From the NCBI GenBank assembly GCA_002732675.1, contig NVRR01000010.1, positions 1-12,047 of the forward strand: DNA of 12,047 nucleotides, in the 5' to 3' direction. Below the pieces are notes generated by a model. It searched no databases. It was not told where the DNA came from and saw nothing but the letters and a program-made list of their open reading frames with translations. Positions 1-6,476 of the stretch are shown here, piece after piece; position 1 is the first letter of the stretch; every line of letters starts with the position of its first letter. A program made the translations under genes and the position numbers. This DNA is from Sneathiella sp. (lineage in GTDB: Bacteria; Pseudomonadota; Alphaproteobacteria; Sneathiellales; Sneathiellaceae).

Positions 1-102
1 CATGCCTAGGGAAATTGCGATAAAATAGGAGGCAATTAGAATCCGCACCAGGTTTTGACCCGAGTGATTCAAATGTTCTTGTGGCGCATCGGTGGCAGAC
101 AT
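1..102 (-). CDS. N-terminus of a hypothetical membrane protein (partial, runs off the left edge)
   Basis: Thirty-four codons are open from an ATG at position 102 to the left edge of the window. A good ribosome binding site (AAGGACG) lies 6-9 bases upstream of the ATG. The peptide starts with a polar stretch of about 15 residues (MSATDAPQEHLNHSG), then becomes hydrophobic (LVRILIASYFIAISLGM), which reads as a short cytoplasmic tail entering a first transmembrane helix. The helix wording recalls small DoxX-like integral membrane proteins, but 34 residues are too few to assign a family. The gene lies on the same strand as the broken polA fragment, about 165 bases beyond the end of that frame. 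If the polA truncation is a rearrangement junction, this gene is probably on the far side of it and not an original polA neighbour. Confidence 0.5.
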   Translation of the reverse strand, partial: MSATDAPQEHLNHSGQNLVRILIASYFIAISLGM

Positions 103-268
103 TTGTGGCGTCCTTATTGAACATCATTGGTGAGATTGAAGTGCGGGCAGCGTTTCAAGCAAGGTCGGAAATAGTTTATTCCCAACTTAACCAGAAGAGG
201 CAGCGGCGTTTTTTGTTTGATCATTTCTTGATATTTTTACGTTCGAAACGTGGCAAAATATTGTAATG

Positions 269-775
269 TTATTGATTTGGAAACAGTTCTTGGCTGGACG
301 TTGTCATTGGTGAAAGACGGGGTACAGTAATGACGCATTCCATATTCTTCGCCCGCGCTTGCGCCGCGTAGGTGGCAATAATATCATCCGCCTCAAACCC
401 CGCCTTTTCAATGGCCGGTACGTTAAAGGCCCGAGTTGCCTCTCTGACCAGTGGAAATTGCGGGATTAAATCATCGGGCGGTGCATCACGGTTGGCTTTA
501 TATTCTGGGTAAATTTCGGTACGGAAGGTCTTCCGGCTGGTATCAAAGATAACAGCCAGATGGCTGACCCGGCCATCGGCCTGCGTATCCTGGATCAGTT
601 TGAACAGCATATTGGAAAACCCCAGGACTGCCCCGGTTGGCGTCCCGTCGGAGCGCGTAATGGGACCGCGCCCGCGGATCATTGCGAAATAGGCCCGAAA
701 AATATATCCGGATCCATCCACAAGGTAAATGCGGCTCTTCTGGTCGGGATCACCAGTGACGTCAGCTTCAGTCAT
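269..775 (-). pseudogene. polA: Truncated DNA polymerase I (5'-nuclease domain N-terminus only)
   Basis: The first ~149 residues match the start of the PolA 5'-3' exonuclease domain: YLVDGSGYIFRAYFA near residue 17 with the first metal-binding Asp, FDTSRKTFR and YKANR near residues 77-93, and FEADDIIATYA near 128-138 with the acidic pair. A full-length PolA is about 900 or more residues. Here homology stops after MECVI, around position 329, exactly where VSSDKDLMQLV would be expected, and about 19 unrelated residues follow to a stop. None of the three minus-strand frames resumes polA, so this is a junction and not a simple frameshift. The start has a close purine-rich ribosome binding site (GGGAAG) and lies 19 bases after the zinc-finger gene, so the 5' end is intact and probably expressed. 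The polymerase, the 3'-5' exonuclease and the rest of the 5'-nuclease are absent. Either an intact copy exists elsewhere or this is an assembly join. Confidence 0.85.
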
Positions 776-794
776 ACTTCCCTACCTTACTTGC

Positions 795-974
795 CTAGTG
801 GCCGCCGCCTGCCTTCGCGCAGGCCTTCAAAATATATGTCCGGCCGCAATAGGGGCATTCCACCTGGCCCTTGTCTCCCATACTCAGATAGACACGTGGA
901 TGGCCAAGCGCCGCTTTACCACCATCGCAGGCAACTTTCGAATTTTCTACTTCAATTGTCTCAACAGCTTGCAT
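795..974 (-). CDS. Zinc-finger domain-containing protein, zf-CHCC family (NDUFS6-like)
   Basis: This 59-residue protein has the conserved core ETIEVENSKVACDGG, then ALGHPRVYLSMGDKGQVECPYCGRTYIL. It carries the Cys/His ligands of the zf-CHCC family (C-x8-H-x14-C-x2-C): C16, H25, C40 and C43, counting from the chosen start. The family is the bacterial relative of the mitochondrial complex I accessory subunit NDUFS6 and is common in Alphaproteobacteria as a free-standing 60-80 residue protein that binds one zinc. The start at 974 is chosen because GAGG lies 8 bases upstream. An in-frame ATG at 1025 would add 17 residues but has no clear ribosome binding site. The stop lies 19 bases before the polA start, so the two genes form a transcription unit. 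The exact cellular role in bacteria is not clear from the sequence. Confidence 0.85.
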   Translation of the reverse strand: MQAVETIEVENSKVACDGGKAALGHPRVYLSMGDKGQVECPYCGRTYILKACAKAGGGH

Positions 975-1330
975 CAACCTGGCCTCACTTCTGTCTTCAA
1001 AGGTAATAATTGTCGCTACGGCCATCCGGATTTGTAGCGATGAAATGGAACTCCGGATGATATCGATTGCCCGTCAGGAAGCAACCGAGAAAACAGATCA
1101 GCGCATTATTAATTGTCGCCTAAAATAGCCGCTGACGCCGTCCTCGCATCGTCCTGATTGTTGTGATCTCAGGAGTTCTTGTAGTTGGCATGCGGATCTT
1201 CATCGCCCATATCCTCTTTTCCACGTTATTCACCATTGTCGTCGCGCCCGTGGCTCTCACCTTCTGGGTTTGAGGGAGAAAGTAAAAACACTTCCTTGTA
1301 TCGCTGCGAAATATTATCTATGTGTTCGGT
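975..1330. other. Intergenic stretch between divergent units, with one short hydrophobic frame
   Basis: This region should carry the promoters of two divergent units: zinc-finger/polA leftward and the ABC ATPase rightward. No confident gene is present. On the plus strand, codons 1136-1273 are open with no ATG before 1190. From 1190 they encode 27 mostly hydrophobic residues (starting MRIFIAHILFSTLF) ending at a TGA, and the codons before 1190 also read hydrophobic, as if two membrane helices. An AGGAG at 1171-1175 is 14 bases from the ATG, which is too far to be convincing. It may be a small membrane peptide, the tail of a decayed gene, or chance. A possible promoter for the ABC gene is TTGTAT at 1296 with TATGTG at 1319 (17-base spacer). 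Confidence 0.4.
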
Positions 1331-2278
1331 ATGAATATTACATCCGCCATTCCCCTAGCCTTGGAAGTCCGCGACCTCCGCAAGACGTACCGCTCGAAAG
1401 GGAGTACGCCGAACAAGGAAGCCTTGAAAGGCATTAATCTCGACGTGCCACGAGGTGCGTTCTTTGCCCTGCTGGGTCCAAACGGCGCCGGTAAATCAAC
1501 CTTGATCAATATTATTGCCGGGCTTGTCAATAAAACCAGTGGCCATGTCAGCATCTGCGGTTTTGATACGGAAAGGGATATGCGCGCTGCCAGAAGTGCC
1601 GTCGGCGTCGTCCCGCAAGAGCTTAATCTCGACGCTTTTTTCACGCCGCGCGAGGTCATGGAATGCCAGGCCGGCCTTTATGGCGTACCAAAGCGCGAGA
1701 GGCGTACAGATGAAATTCTGATAGCCATGGGACTGGAGGACAAGGCCGATGTGTATGCCCGTACCCTGTCAGGCGGTATGCGACGACGGCTGCTTGTGGC
1801 GAAGGCCATGGTTCATGCCCCCGCCGTTCTCATTCTGGATGAGCCGACAGCCGGCGTTGATATCGAGTTGCGACAGCAGTTATGGGACTATGTGAAAAAG
1901 CTTAACGATCAGGGCACGACCATTATCCTGACGACGCATTACCTGGAGGAAGCGGAGGAGCTCTGCGATACCATTGCCATCATCAATCATGGTGAAGTCG
2001 TCGCCTGCGAGCCCACCCAGAGCCTGCTCAGTCGGCTCGATATGAAGAATGTCTGCCTTGTCCTTGGTCAGGACCTAGACGATGTTCCGGAAAATTTAAC
2101 ACGATTCAACGCGACCCTGTCACATGGCCGTCGGCTGAACATTGCCTATCGGCCAAGCGAAACGCAAATGTCCGAGATATTGCAGGCTATCACCGACAGC
2201 GGCCTTGATATTGTTGATCTGACCACCGAGGAGCCGGACCTGGAAGATGCCTTTTTACAAATGACATCTGCAAGGTAA
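1331..2278 (+). CDS. ABC transporter ATP-binding protein (ABC-2 / YadG-DrrA type)
   Basis: This 315-residue ATPase would energise export or import through a membrane permease dimer. All ABC motifs are present: Walker A GPNGAGKST (49-57), Q-loop PQE (Gln96), signature LSGGM (146-150), Walker B VLILDEPT ending near 173, D-loop TAGVD, and switch His203 in TTHYLEEAEELC. The C-terminal ~90 residues, ending in EEPDLEDAFLQMT, are the usual extension of ABC-2 exporters for drugs, polysaccharide or unknown lipids, similar to YadG and DrrA. These normally sit next to a permease gene of the ABC-2 type; here the next gene is a peroxiredoxin, so the partner must be elsewhere or lost. Start is uncertain: ATG at 1331 or GTG at 1322, neither with a ribosome binding site. 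A promoter-like pair just upstream would place the transcript start almost on the ATG, so a leaderless message is possible. Confidence 0.9.
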   Translation: MNITSAIPLALEVRDLRKTYRSKGSTPNKEALKGINLDVPRGAFFALLGPNGAGKSTLINIIAGLVNKTSGHVSICGFDTERDMRAARSAVGVVPQELNLDAFFTPREVMECQAGLYGVPKRERRTDEILIAMGLEDKADVYARTLSGGMRRRLLVAKAMVHAPAVLILDEPTAGVDIELRQQLWDYVKKLNDQGTTIILTTHYLEEAEELCDTIAIINHGEVVACEPTQSLLSRLDMKNVCLVLGQDLDDVPENLTRFNATLSHGRRLNIAYRPSETQMSEILQAITDSGLDIVDLTTEEPDLEDAFLQMTSAR

Positions 2279-2284
2279 GCCCAT

Positions 2285-2343
2285 AAATTACACAATTTCG
2301 TAATTTGCATTTCGCCAAGGAGAGGGATATTCTCATCCTCTCC
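2285..2343 (+). promoter_or_regulatory. Inverted repeats between the ABC gene and the peroxiredoxin gene
   Basis: Two separate dyads lie in this 91-base gap. AAATTAC (2285-2291) pairs with GTAATTT (2300-2306) around an 8-base AT-rich spacer, a layout that could be an operator for a dimeric regulator of the peroxiredoxin gene. GGAGAGG (2319-2325) pairs with CCTCTCC (2337-2343) around an 11-base loop and would form a stable hairpin in RNA; no T-run follows, so it is not a classical terminator. It could partly shield the region upstream of the peroxiredoxin ribosome binding site. No known consensus was recognised in either dyad. Confidence 0.35.
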
Positions 2344-2369
2344 AATTCATCAATTCAAACGAGGACGCC

Positions 2370-3008
2370 ATGACTATTCAACTCGGAGACATTGTTCCAG
2401 ATTTCACGCAAAAATCCACCGAAGGCGATATCAGCTTTCATGACTGGATCGGCGACAGTTGGGCTATTCTTTTCTCTCATCCCAAAGACTTCACCCCGGT
2501 TTGCACAACGGAGCTTGCAGAAGTTGCCCGCCTCAAACCGGAATTTGATAAACGCAAAGTAAAACCGATTGCGCTTAGTGTCGACAGTGTTGAAAGCCAT
2601 GCGAAGTGGCTCGGTGATATCAAGGAAACTCAGGGCAGTACCGTGAATTTTCCGATCCTCGCCGACGCGGACCGCAAGGTTTCCGACCTCTATGGTATGA
2701 TCCACCCCAATGCCGATAACACCCTGACGGTGCGCTCAGTCTTTATCATCGATCCTTCCAAGAAATTGCGATTGACGTTGACCTATCCCGCCAGCACTGG
2801 ACGTAATTTCGACGAAATCCTGCGGGTGATCGACAGCATCCAACTGACCGAGTATCATAAGGTGGCAACCCCCGTGAACTGGCAGGATGGCGATGACTGC
2901 GTTATTGTTCCGGCCATTACGGACCCGGAGCAAATGAAGGCGCTTTTCCCTAAAGGCTGGAAAGAATTAAAACCCTATTTGCGGATGACGCCGCAACCCA
3001 ACAAATAA
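2370..3008 (+). CDS. Peroxiredoxin, 1-Cys / Prx6 type
   Basis: This 212-residue thiol peroxidase reduces hydrogen peroxide and organic peroxides. The active-site motif HPKDFTPVCTTE gives P38, T42 and peroxidatic C45; R122 in VRSVFIID completes the catalytic set. Length and the long C-terminal region (PVNWQDGDDCVIVP, then FPKGWKELKPYLR) are those of the Prx6 subfamily and differ from the shorter AhpC type. The only other cysteine, C177, lies where Prx6 proteins do not have a resolving cysteine, so a 1-Cys mechanism with an external thiol is expected; this is inference. The start has a strong ribosome binding site (GAGGACG) 3-9 bases upstream. The gene stands alone after an ABC ATPase and ends at a strong terminator. 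It is soluble with no signal peptide, so cytoplasmic. Confidence 0.95.
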   Translation: MTIQLGDIVPDFTQKSTEGDISFHDWIGDSWAILFSHPKDFTPVCTTELAEVARLKPEFDKRKVKPIALSVDSVESHAKWLGDIKETQGSTVNFPILADADRKVSDLYGMIHPNADNTLTVRSVFIIDPSKKLRLTLTYPASTGRNFDEILRVIDSIQLTEYHKVATPVNWQDGDDCVIVPAITDPEQMKALFPKGWKELKPYLRMTPQPNK

Positions 3009-3024
3009 TCCATCAACCTATCCT

Positions 3025-3065
3025 AATAAAAAAGCCGGACCATCGATGTGTCCGGCTTTTTTATT
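3025..3065 (+). terminator. Rho-independent terminator after the peroxiredoxin gene
   Basis: A perfect 16-bp inverted repeat, AATAAAAAAGCCGGAC paired with GTCCGGCTTTTTTATT around a 9-base loop. The GC-rich core is followed by a run of six T on plus and preceded by six A, so it can terminate transcription in both directions. It starts 17 bases after the peroxiredoxin stop and isolates that gene from the downstream amidohydrolase. Confidence 0.95.
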
Positions 3066-3149
3066 GGATATTCGTCGGCCACTCATGTCATATTGATGGT
3101 TATCAAACAAAAACAGCCATAGTGAGCTTGCAAGAAAAGGCAGCGGGAA

Positions 3150-4340
3150 ATGAACAGCACGTTATATACCGGCGGTGACATTTTTGATGGAACTGGCACT
3201 CTTCACAAAAACCATGCAGTGCTCGTCGAAGGCGATACGATTAAGGATACGGGGCCGGCCGAGAAATTCTCCGATTATCAGGGCGAACAGGTAGATACCA
3301 GCGGCGGCACCCTGATGCCCGGCATTGCTGATTGCCATGTCCATCTGGTCTATAGGGGGGAGGCAGACCCGCGTAGCAGTATTGAGGGTGTCAATCCGGG
3401 GGAGATTACCTTGCGGGTTCTAGAAAATGCGCAGATATCGCTAAAATCCGGGATTACAGCAGTGCGGGACTGTGGCGGTCGTGACTATTTGGAATTCCCA
3501 GTACGCGATGCTTGTAACAGCGGCCGCTTTTTTGGCCCTAATATCATGGCATCGGGCAAAATGATCTGCATGACCGGAGGTCACGGGAACAAGAGCGGGC
3601 GCATCGCTGATGGCTGCGATGAAGTTGTCAAGGCGGTCCGTGAACAGATTCATGCCGGTAGCGATCTCGTTAAAATCATGGCAACTGGCGGCGTCATGAC
3701 ACCTGGCGTAAACCCCGAGGATGCCCATTATAGCGCCGATGAAATGAAGGCGGGCGTACATGAGGCGAAACGTTTTCATAAAACATCAGCCAGCCATGCA
3801 CAAGGCGCCGAGGGAATTATGAATGCCGTCTTGGCCGGAATTACGTCGATCGAACATGGTATTTTTATGGATCAACAATGCCTCGATGCCATGATGGAGC
3901 GCGGAACCTATCTGGTTCCCACCCTATCTGCCGTGCAGAATATTCTTGCCAATGCCGACAACGGGATTGCTGATTATGTCGTCGAGAAAGCTCGCCGTGT
4001 GTTCGAAAAGCATCGCGAAAGCTTCAAGATGTTTTATGCGGCTGGCGGTAAAATCGCTATGGGCACGGATGCAGGTACACCCTTTAACATGCACGGGGAA
4101 AATGCCATGGAAATGGCCTTTATGGTGGATTGCGGGATGACCCCGATTGATGCGCTCACCAGCAGTACTTCCGTTGCCCATTCTCTGATGGAACTTGAGA
4201 ACCGCGGACAAATCAAAACAGATTTCAAGGCCGATATGCTGATTGTTGAGGGCGACCCAACGGTCGATATCCTGATGGCGGCAAGTACAGAAAACCATCG
4301 CCTTGTGGTCAAAAATGGCCGCAAAGTCGACTTTGCATAA
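3150..4340 (+). CDS. Metal-dependent amidohydrolase family protein
   Basis: This 396-residue cytoplasmic hydrolase belongs to the amidohydrolase superfamily, in the branch of imidazolonepropionase- and Xaa-Pro-dipeptidase-like enzymes. The metal ligands are all visible: H63 and H65 in DCHVHL, candidate carboxylated K175 in DLVKIMATGG, H216 in SASHAQG, H236 in SIEHGIF, and D307 in MGTDAGTP. The N-terminal ~55 residues and C-terminal ~45 (DMLIVEGDP, then VVKNGRKV) form the usual small beta-sandwich that closes around the barrel. Family members cleave C-N bonds in cyclic amides, dipeptides or pesticides; the substrate cannot be read from the sequence. The start follows AAAGG by about nine bases. 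It is separated from the peroxiredoxin by a terminator, so it has its own promoter, and no pathway partner lies next to it. Confidence 0.92.
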   Translation: MNSTLYTGGDIFDGTGTLHKNHAVLVEGDTIKDTGPAEKFSDYQGEQVDTSGGTLMPGIADCHVHLVYRGEADPRSSIEGVNPGEITLRVLENAQISLKSGITAVRDCGGRDYLEFPVRDACNSGRFFGPNIMASGKMICMTGGHGNKSGRIADGCDEVVKAVREQIHAGSDLVKIMATGGVMTPGVNPEDAHYSADEMKAGVHEAKRFHKTSASHAQGAEGIMNAVLAGITSIEHGIFMDQQCLDAMMERGTYLVPTLSAVQNILANADNGIADYVVEKARRVFEKHRESFKMFYAAGGKIAMGTDAGTPFNMHGENAMEMAFMVDCGMTPIDALTSSTSVAHSLMELENRGQIKTDFKADMLIVEGDPTVDILMAASTENHRLVVKNGRKVDFA

Positions 4341-4397
4341 TCTATAGATTATTATTGACGGCGGCGCATAGAAAGGGAGGGAGCAAAAAGTAACGCC

Positions 4398-4422
4398 TGC
4401 CCTAAATGCGGGCAAGATTTAT
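4398..4422 (+). terminator. Possible weak terminator after the amidohydrolase gene
   Basis: TGCCC (4398-4402) pairs with GGGCA (4410-4414) around a 7-base loop and is followed by the moderately T-rich AGATTTAT. The stem is only five pairs, so this is a weak candidate. It lies between the amidohydrolase stop and the tRNA-Arg promoter. Confidence 0.25.
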
Positions 4423-4435
4423 TACCCTAAAGTCG

Positions 4436-4464
4436 TTGCGCTCATGATGCGGTTGGGTTATAGC
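4436..4464 (+). promoter_or_regulatory. Probable promoter of tRNA-Arg
   Basis: TTGCGC at 4436-4441 and TATAGC at 4459-4464 are separated by 17 bases and end 15 bases before the first base of the tRNA. Spacing and position suit a sigma70-type promoter for a stable RNA gene. Confidence 0.5.
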
Positions 4465-4479
4465 AAAGTTTCTACCTCA

Positions 4480-4556
<77 letters not shown>

Positions 4557-4583
4557 AATTTCTTTTATACTTCAATATGTTAG

Positions 4584-4955
4584 TCATACCAGCCTCAACT
4601 GTGGTTTGCCTACTGTGCCCGTATTGTGACCTAACTGGTCTAACACTTTTATTGATTGTGACTGAAACTCCGGTGCCAAATGGGCATATCGCTGAACCAT
4701 CTCTAATGATTTATGACCGGTCATATGCATTACATCATATAATGGCACTCCACCTTGCACAAGACGAGATGCAAATGTATGTCTGAGATCATGAAACCTT
4801 ACATCATTTAAACCTGCCTTACGTCGTGCATTTTTGAACGATGTTTTGACTGACTTAATGCCCCTACGTTTATAAGTGAACACTGGCCCAAAGTCTTTTG
4901 GATCAAGGTTCAGTAAGGTCTGGTATGCTCTCTCACATAAACTGATGTGTCGGTC
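4584..4955 (-). pseudogene. Tyrosine recombinase (phage/island integrase), C-terminal part of a relic
   Basis: This is the catalytic C-terminal half of a site-specific integrase. It shows HDLRHTFASRLV (catalytic His and Arg), [16 protein letters not shown] (catalytic His and nucleophile Tyr) and, further upstream, RHISLCERAYQTLLNL, which corresponds to the strand-helix that normally follows the first catalytic Arg. That first Arg region is missing. The frame is cut at 4955 by the IS3 element and continues, once one copy of the GTC duplication is removed, at 6184. The gene points toward the 3' end of tRNA-Arg(CCG), the standard arrangement of tRNA-borne integrative elements. The remaining protein lacks part of the active site and should be inactive. 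It reads with the host-like base composition of its surroundings, suggesting an old insertion. Confidence 0.88.
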
Positions 4956-4988
4956 TGAATAGCCCCTAGATTTATAGACACCTTGTCC
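4956..4988 (+). repeat. Left terminal inverted repeat of the IS3 element
   Basis: Begins TGAATAGCCCCTAG and matches the reverse complement of 6149-6181 at 27 of 33 positions, the outer 12 identical. The three bases just outside (GTC, 4953-4955) are the left copy of the target duplication. Confidence 0.9.
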
Positions 4989-5015
4989 CTTACAAATGAG
5001 GACAAGGAGAACGAC

Positions 5016-5291
5016 ATGGGCAAGCCACGATTTACAGAAGAATTCAGGATTGATGCCATTAGGCAGATTACCGAACGGGGTTATTCTGTAGCGGATGTCT
5101 CAAGACGTTTGGGCGTCAGCACGCACTCGCTATACGGCTGGATAAAGCGATATTCAGTTCCTCCCGGCAATGACGCAAAGGGCGATCAGTCTGCTGAGGT
5201 AAGACGCCTGAAGCAGGAACTGGTACGGGTCACCGAGGAGCGTGATATCTTAAAAAAGGCCACCGCGTACTTCGCCAGAGATGCAAAATGA
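5016..5291 (+). CDS. IS3-family OrfA (DNA-binding, helix-turn-helix)
   Basis: This 91-residue protein carries an HTH_Tnp_1 domain (FTEEFRIDAIRQITERG, then VADVSRRLGVSTHSLYGWIKRY, about residues 5-48) followed by a coiled-coil region, EVRRLKQELVRVTEERDILKKATAYFA (about 62-88), that mediates dimerisation. It recognises the inverted repeats, and as part of the OrfAB fusion it positions the transposase. The start at 5016 has AAGGAG about seven bases upstream; an in-frame TTG at 4983 lies inside the left repeat and is unlikely. The coding frame overlaps orfB by four bases (ATGA). Confidence 0.93.
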   Translation: MGKPRFTEEFRIDAIRQITERGYSVADVSRRLGVSTHSLYGWIKRYSVPPGNDAKGDQSAEVRRLKQELVRVTEERDILKKATAYFARDAK

Positions 5292-5299
5292 GGTACGCG
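5252..5299 (+). promoter_or_regulatory. Programmed -1 frameshift signal between orfA and orfB
   Basis: The heptamer A AAA AAG occupies 5252-5258, in the reading frame required for tandem slippage by OrfA codons (..TTA AAA AAG). Five bases later begins a stem, CGCGTAC (5264-5270) with GTACGCG (5293-5299), a plausible stimulator. The -1 frame is open from the heptamer straight into orfB, so slippage gives an OrfAB fusion of about 370 residues. This is the classical IS3-family control of transposase level. Confidence 0.8.
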
Positions 5300-6163
5300 T
5301 TTATTGAGGCGCATCGTCCTAATTTTACCATTCGAACTATGTGCCGCATGCTTTGCGTTCATCCCAGTGGGTTTTATGCATGGCTTAAGAAACCATTCAG
5401 CAAGCGTGCGATCGAAGATAGTCGCCAAACCAAGCTTATCAAAGATGCCTGGGAAGATAGCGGCAAAGTCTCTGGATACAGAAAGCTGCATGATGATTTG
5501 TGCGATCAAGGTGAGGTTTGTTGTCCAAACCGGGCTGCACGTCTTGCCAGACTGGCCGGTATCAAGGCTAAAATTGGTTATAAGCGCCGAATGAGCAAGT
5601 ATGGTGGCAAGCCCTCTATCGTGGTCAACAACACGCTGGACCGGCAGTTTAATGTCGATATCCCTGATTGCTTTTGGGGCACTGACATCACATACATTAA
5701 AACCTACGAAGGGTTTGCTTATCTAGCGGTTGTTATCGATTTGTACTCTCGACGTGTTGTGGGATGGTCCATGCAAAGCCGTCAAACCACTGAACTCGTC
5801 ATACAGGCATTATTGATGGCTGTATGGCGTAGAAAACCGAAGAGTAAGGTCTTGGTACATTCGGACCAAGGATCACAATTTACGAGCATTGAATGGTCCT
5901 CGTTTCTAAGGCATCAAAACTTGGAACACAGCATGAGCAGACGTGGAAACTGCCATGATAACGCTGTTGCGGAGAGCTTCTTCAATCTATTGAAGCGCGA
6001 ACGCATCCGCCGCAGACTATACAAAACCAGAGAGGAGGCACGTCAGGATGTGTTCGACTACATCGAGATGTTTTACAATCCAAAGCGTAAGCATGTTAGA
6101 AATGGCATGTTGTCACCAATCGATTTTGAAAAGCAACAGAAACTGAACCGGCAAGGCGTCTAG
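5288..6163 (+). CDS. IS3-family OrfB, DDE transposase
   Basis: The 291-residue catalytic half of the transposase. An HTH_21-like region (SGYRKLHDDLCDQGEVCCPNR, about 62-82) precedes the rve integrase core with the acidic triad D133 (CFWGTDITYI), D193 (VHSDQGSQF) and E229 (NCHDNAVAESFF), a DD(35)E arrangement. K236 in NLLKRERI, seven residues after E229, and the terminal YNPKRKHVRNGMLSPIDFE block are also conserved, so the protein looks full length and active. Its ATG overlaps the OrfA stop as ATGA. It can be made alone by translational coupling, or as OrfAB by -1 frameshifting at the upstream A-run. Confidence 0.95.
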   Translation: MRYAFIEAHRPNFTIRTMCRMLCVHPSGFYAWLKKPFSKRAIEDSRQTKLIKDAWEDSGKVSGYRKLHDDLCDQGEVCCPNRAARLARLAGIKAKIGYKRRMSKYGGKPSIVVNNTLDRQFNVDIPDCFWGTDITYIKTYEGFAYLAVVIDLYSRRVVGWSMQSRQTTELVIQALLMAVWRRKPKSKVLVHSDQGSQFTSIEWSSFLRHQNLEHSMSRRGNCHDNAVAESFFNLLKRERIRRRLYKTREEARQDVFDYIEMFYNPKRKHVRNGMLSPIDFEKQQKLNRQGV

Positions 6164-6181
6164 AAAACGAGGGGCTATTCA
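6149..6181 (-). repeat. Right terminal inverted repeat of the IS3 element
   Basis: Ends AGGGGCTATTCA on the plus strand, complementary to the left repeat. It overlaps the last codons of orfB. The right GTC of the target duplication follows at 6182-6184. Confidence 0.9.
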
Positions 6182-6268
6182 GTCCTTTGTCGGCATTGAT
6201 CCTCAGCGTACGTGTTTAACCGCTCGTTTCAGGTAGTAATTGTGCCAAATTTGTGACAAATTGGTATT
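6182..6268 (-). pseudogene. Integrase relic, N-terminal remnant beyond the IS
   Basis: On the minus strand, from the IS outward, the frame MPTKD (ATG at 6196) joins in phase with the integrase C-terminal piece once the IS and one GTC are removed. Just before it is an in-frame TGA (6203-6205), and in the same frame beyond that stop is NTNLSQIWHNYYLKRAVKHVR. That string resembles the start of the SAM-like N-terminal DNA-binding domain of tyrosine recombinases (typically LSQ-W--YYLPYAK-HK). If so, the gene lost its middle, including the first catalytic Arg, before the IS landed. The SAM assignment rests on some 20 residues and is tentative. Confidence 0.5.
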
Positions 6269-6289
6269 TCGGGAAGATACTTAGAACAG

Positions 6290-6326
6290 ATAAGCCCTCG
6301 AAAACATAATGTCTTCAAGGGCTTAT
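6290..6326 (-). terminator. Hairpin directly after tRNA-Thr
   Basis: ATAAGCCCT (6290-6298) pairs perfectly with AGGGCTTAT (6318-6326), with three further pairs after one mismatch. It begins two bases beyond the tRNA CCA end. On the minus strand it is followed by a moderately T-rich CTGTTCTA, so it can act as a tRNA terminator or a processing boundary. Confidence 0.6.
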
Positions 6327-6327
6327 G

Positions 6328-6403
<76 letters not shown>

Positions 6404-6416
6404 ATAATGCGGGCGC

Positions 6417-6445
6417 AAGATAGTCGGCTTCTAATGCTTCGACAA
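6417..6445 (-). promoter_or_regulatory. Probable promoter of tRNA-Thr
   Basis: On the minus strand, TTGTCG (6445-6440) and TATCTT (6422-6417) are 17 bases apart, and the -10 element ends 13 bases before the first tRNA base. The spacing suits a sigma70-type promoter. Confidence 0.5.
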
Positions 6446-6476
6446 GCAAAAAATGAGGCTTCTTTCTTCTTTTTTC

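Larger units (their letters stand above)
4956..6181 (+). mobile_element. IS3-family insertion sequence, apparently intact (1226 bp)
   Basis: The element starts TGAATAGCCCC and ends GGGGCTATTCA. Its terminal inverted repeats (4956-4988 and 6149-6181) match at 27 of 33 positions, with the outer 12 identical, and have the TG...CA ends of the IS3 family. The flanks carry a GTC on each side (4953-4955 and 6182-6184), a 3-bp target duplication as IS3 elements make. Inside are orfA and orfB in overlapping frames with a slippery site, and the transposase motifs are complete. The element sits inside the integrase relic. The closest named element cannot be given without a search. Confidence 0.95.

Noticed and set aside
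81..266. Plus-strand open frame of 61 codons
   Set aside because: It overlaps the minus-strand gene start at 102, lacks a ribosome binding site, and its peptide resembles nothing I recognise.
560..1006. Long plus-strand open frame opposite polA and the zinc-finger gene
   Set aside because: It is the antisense of two well-recognised genes and shows no protein-family signal of its own.
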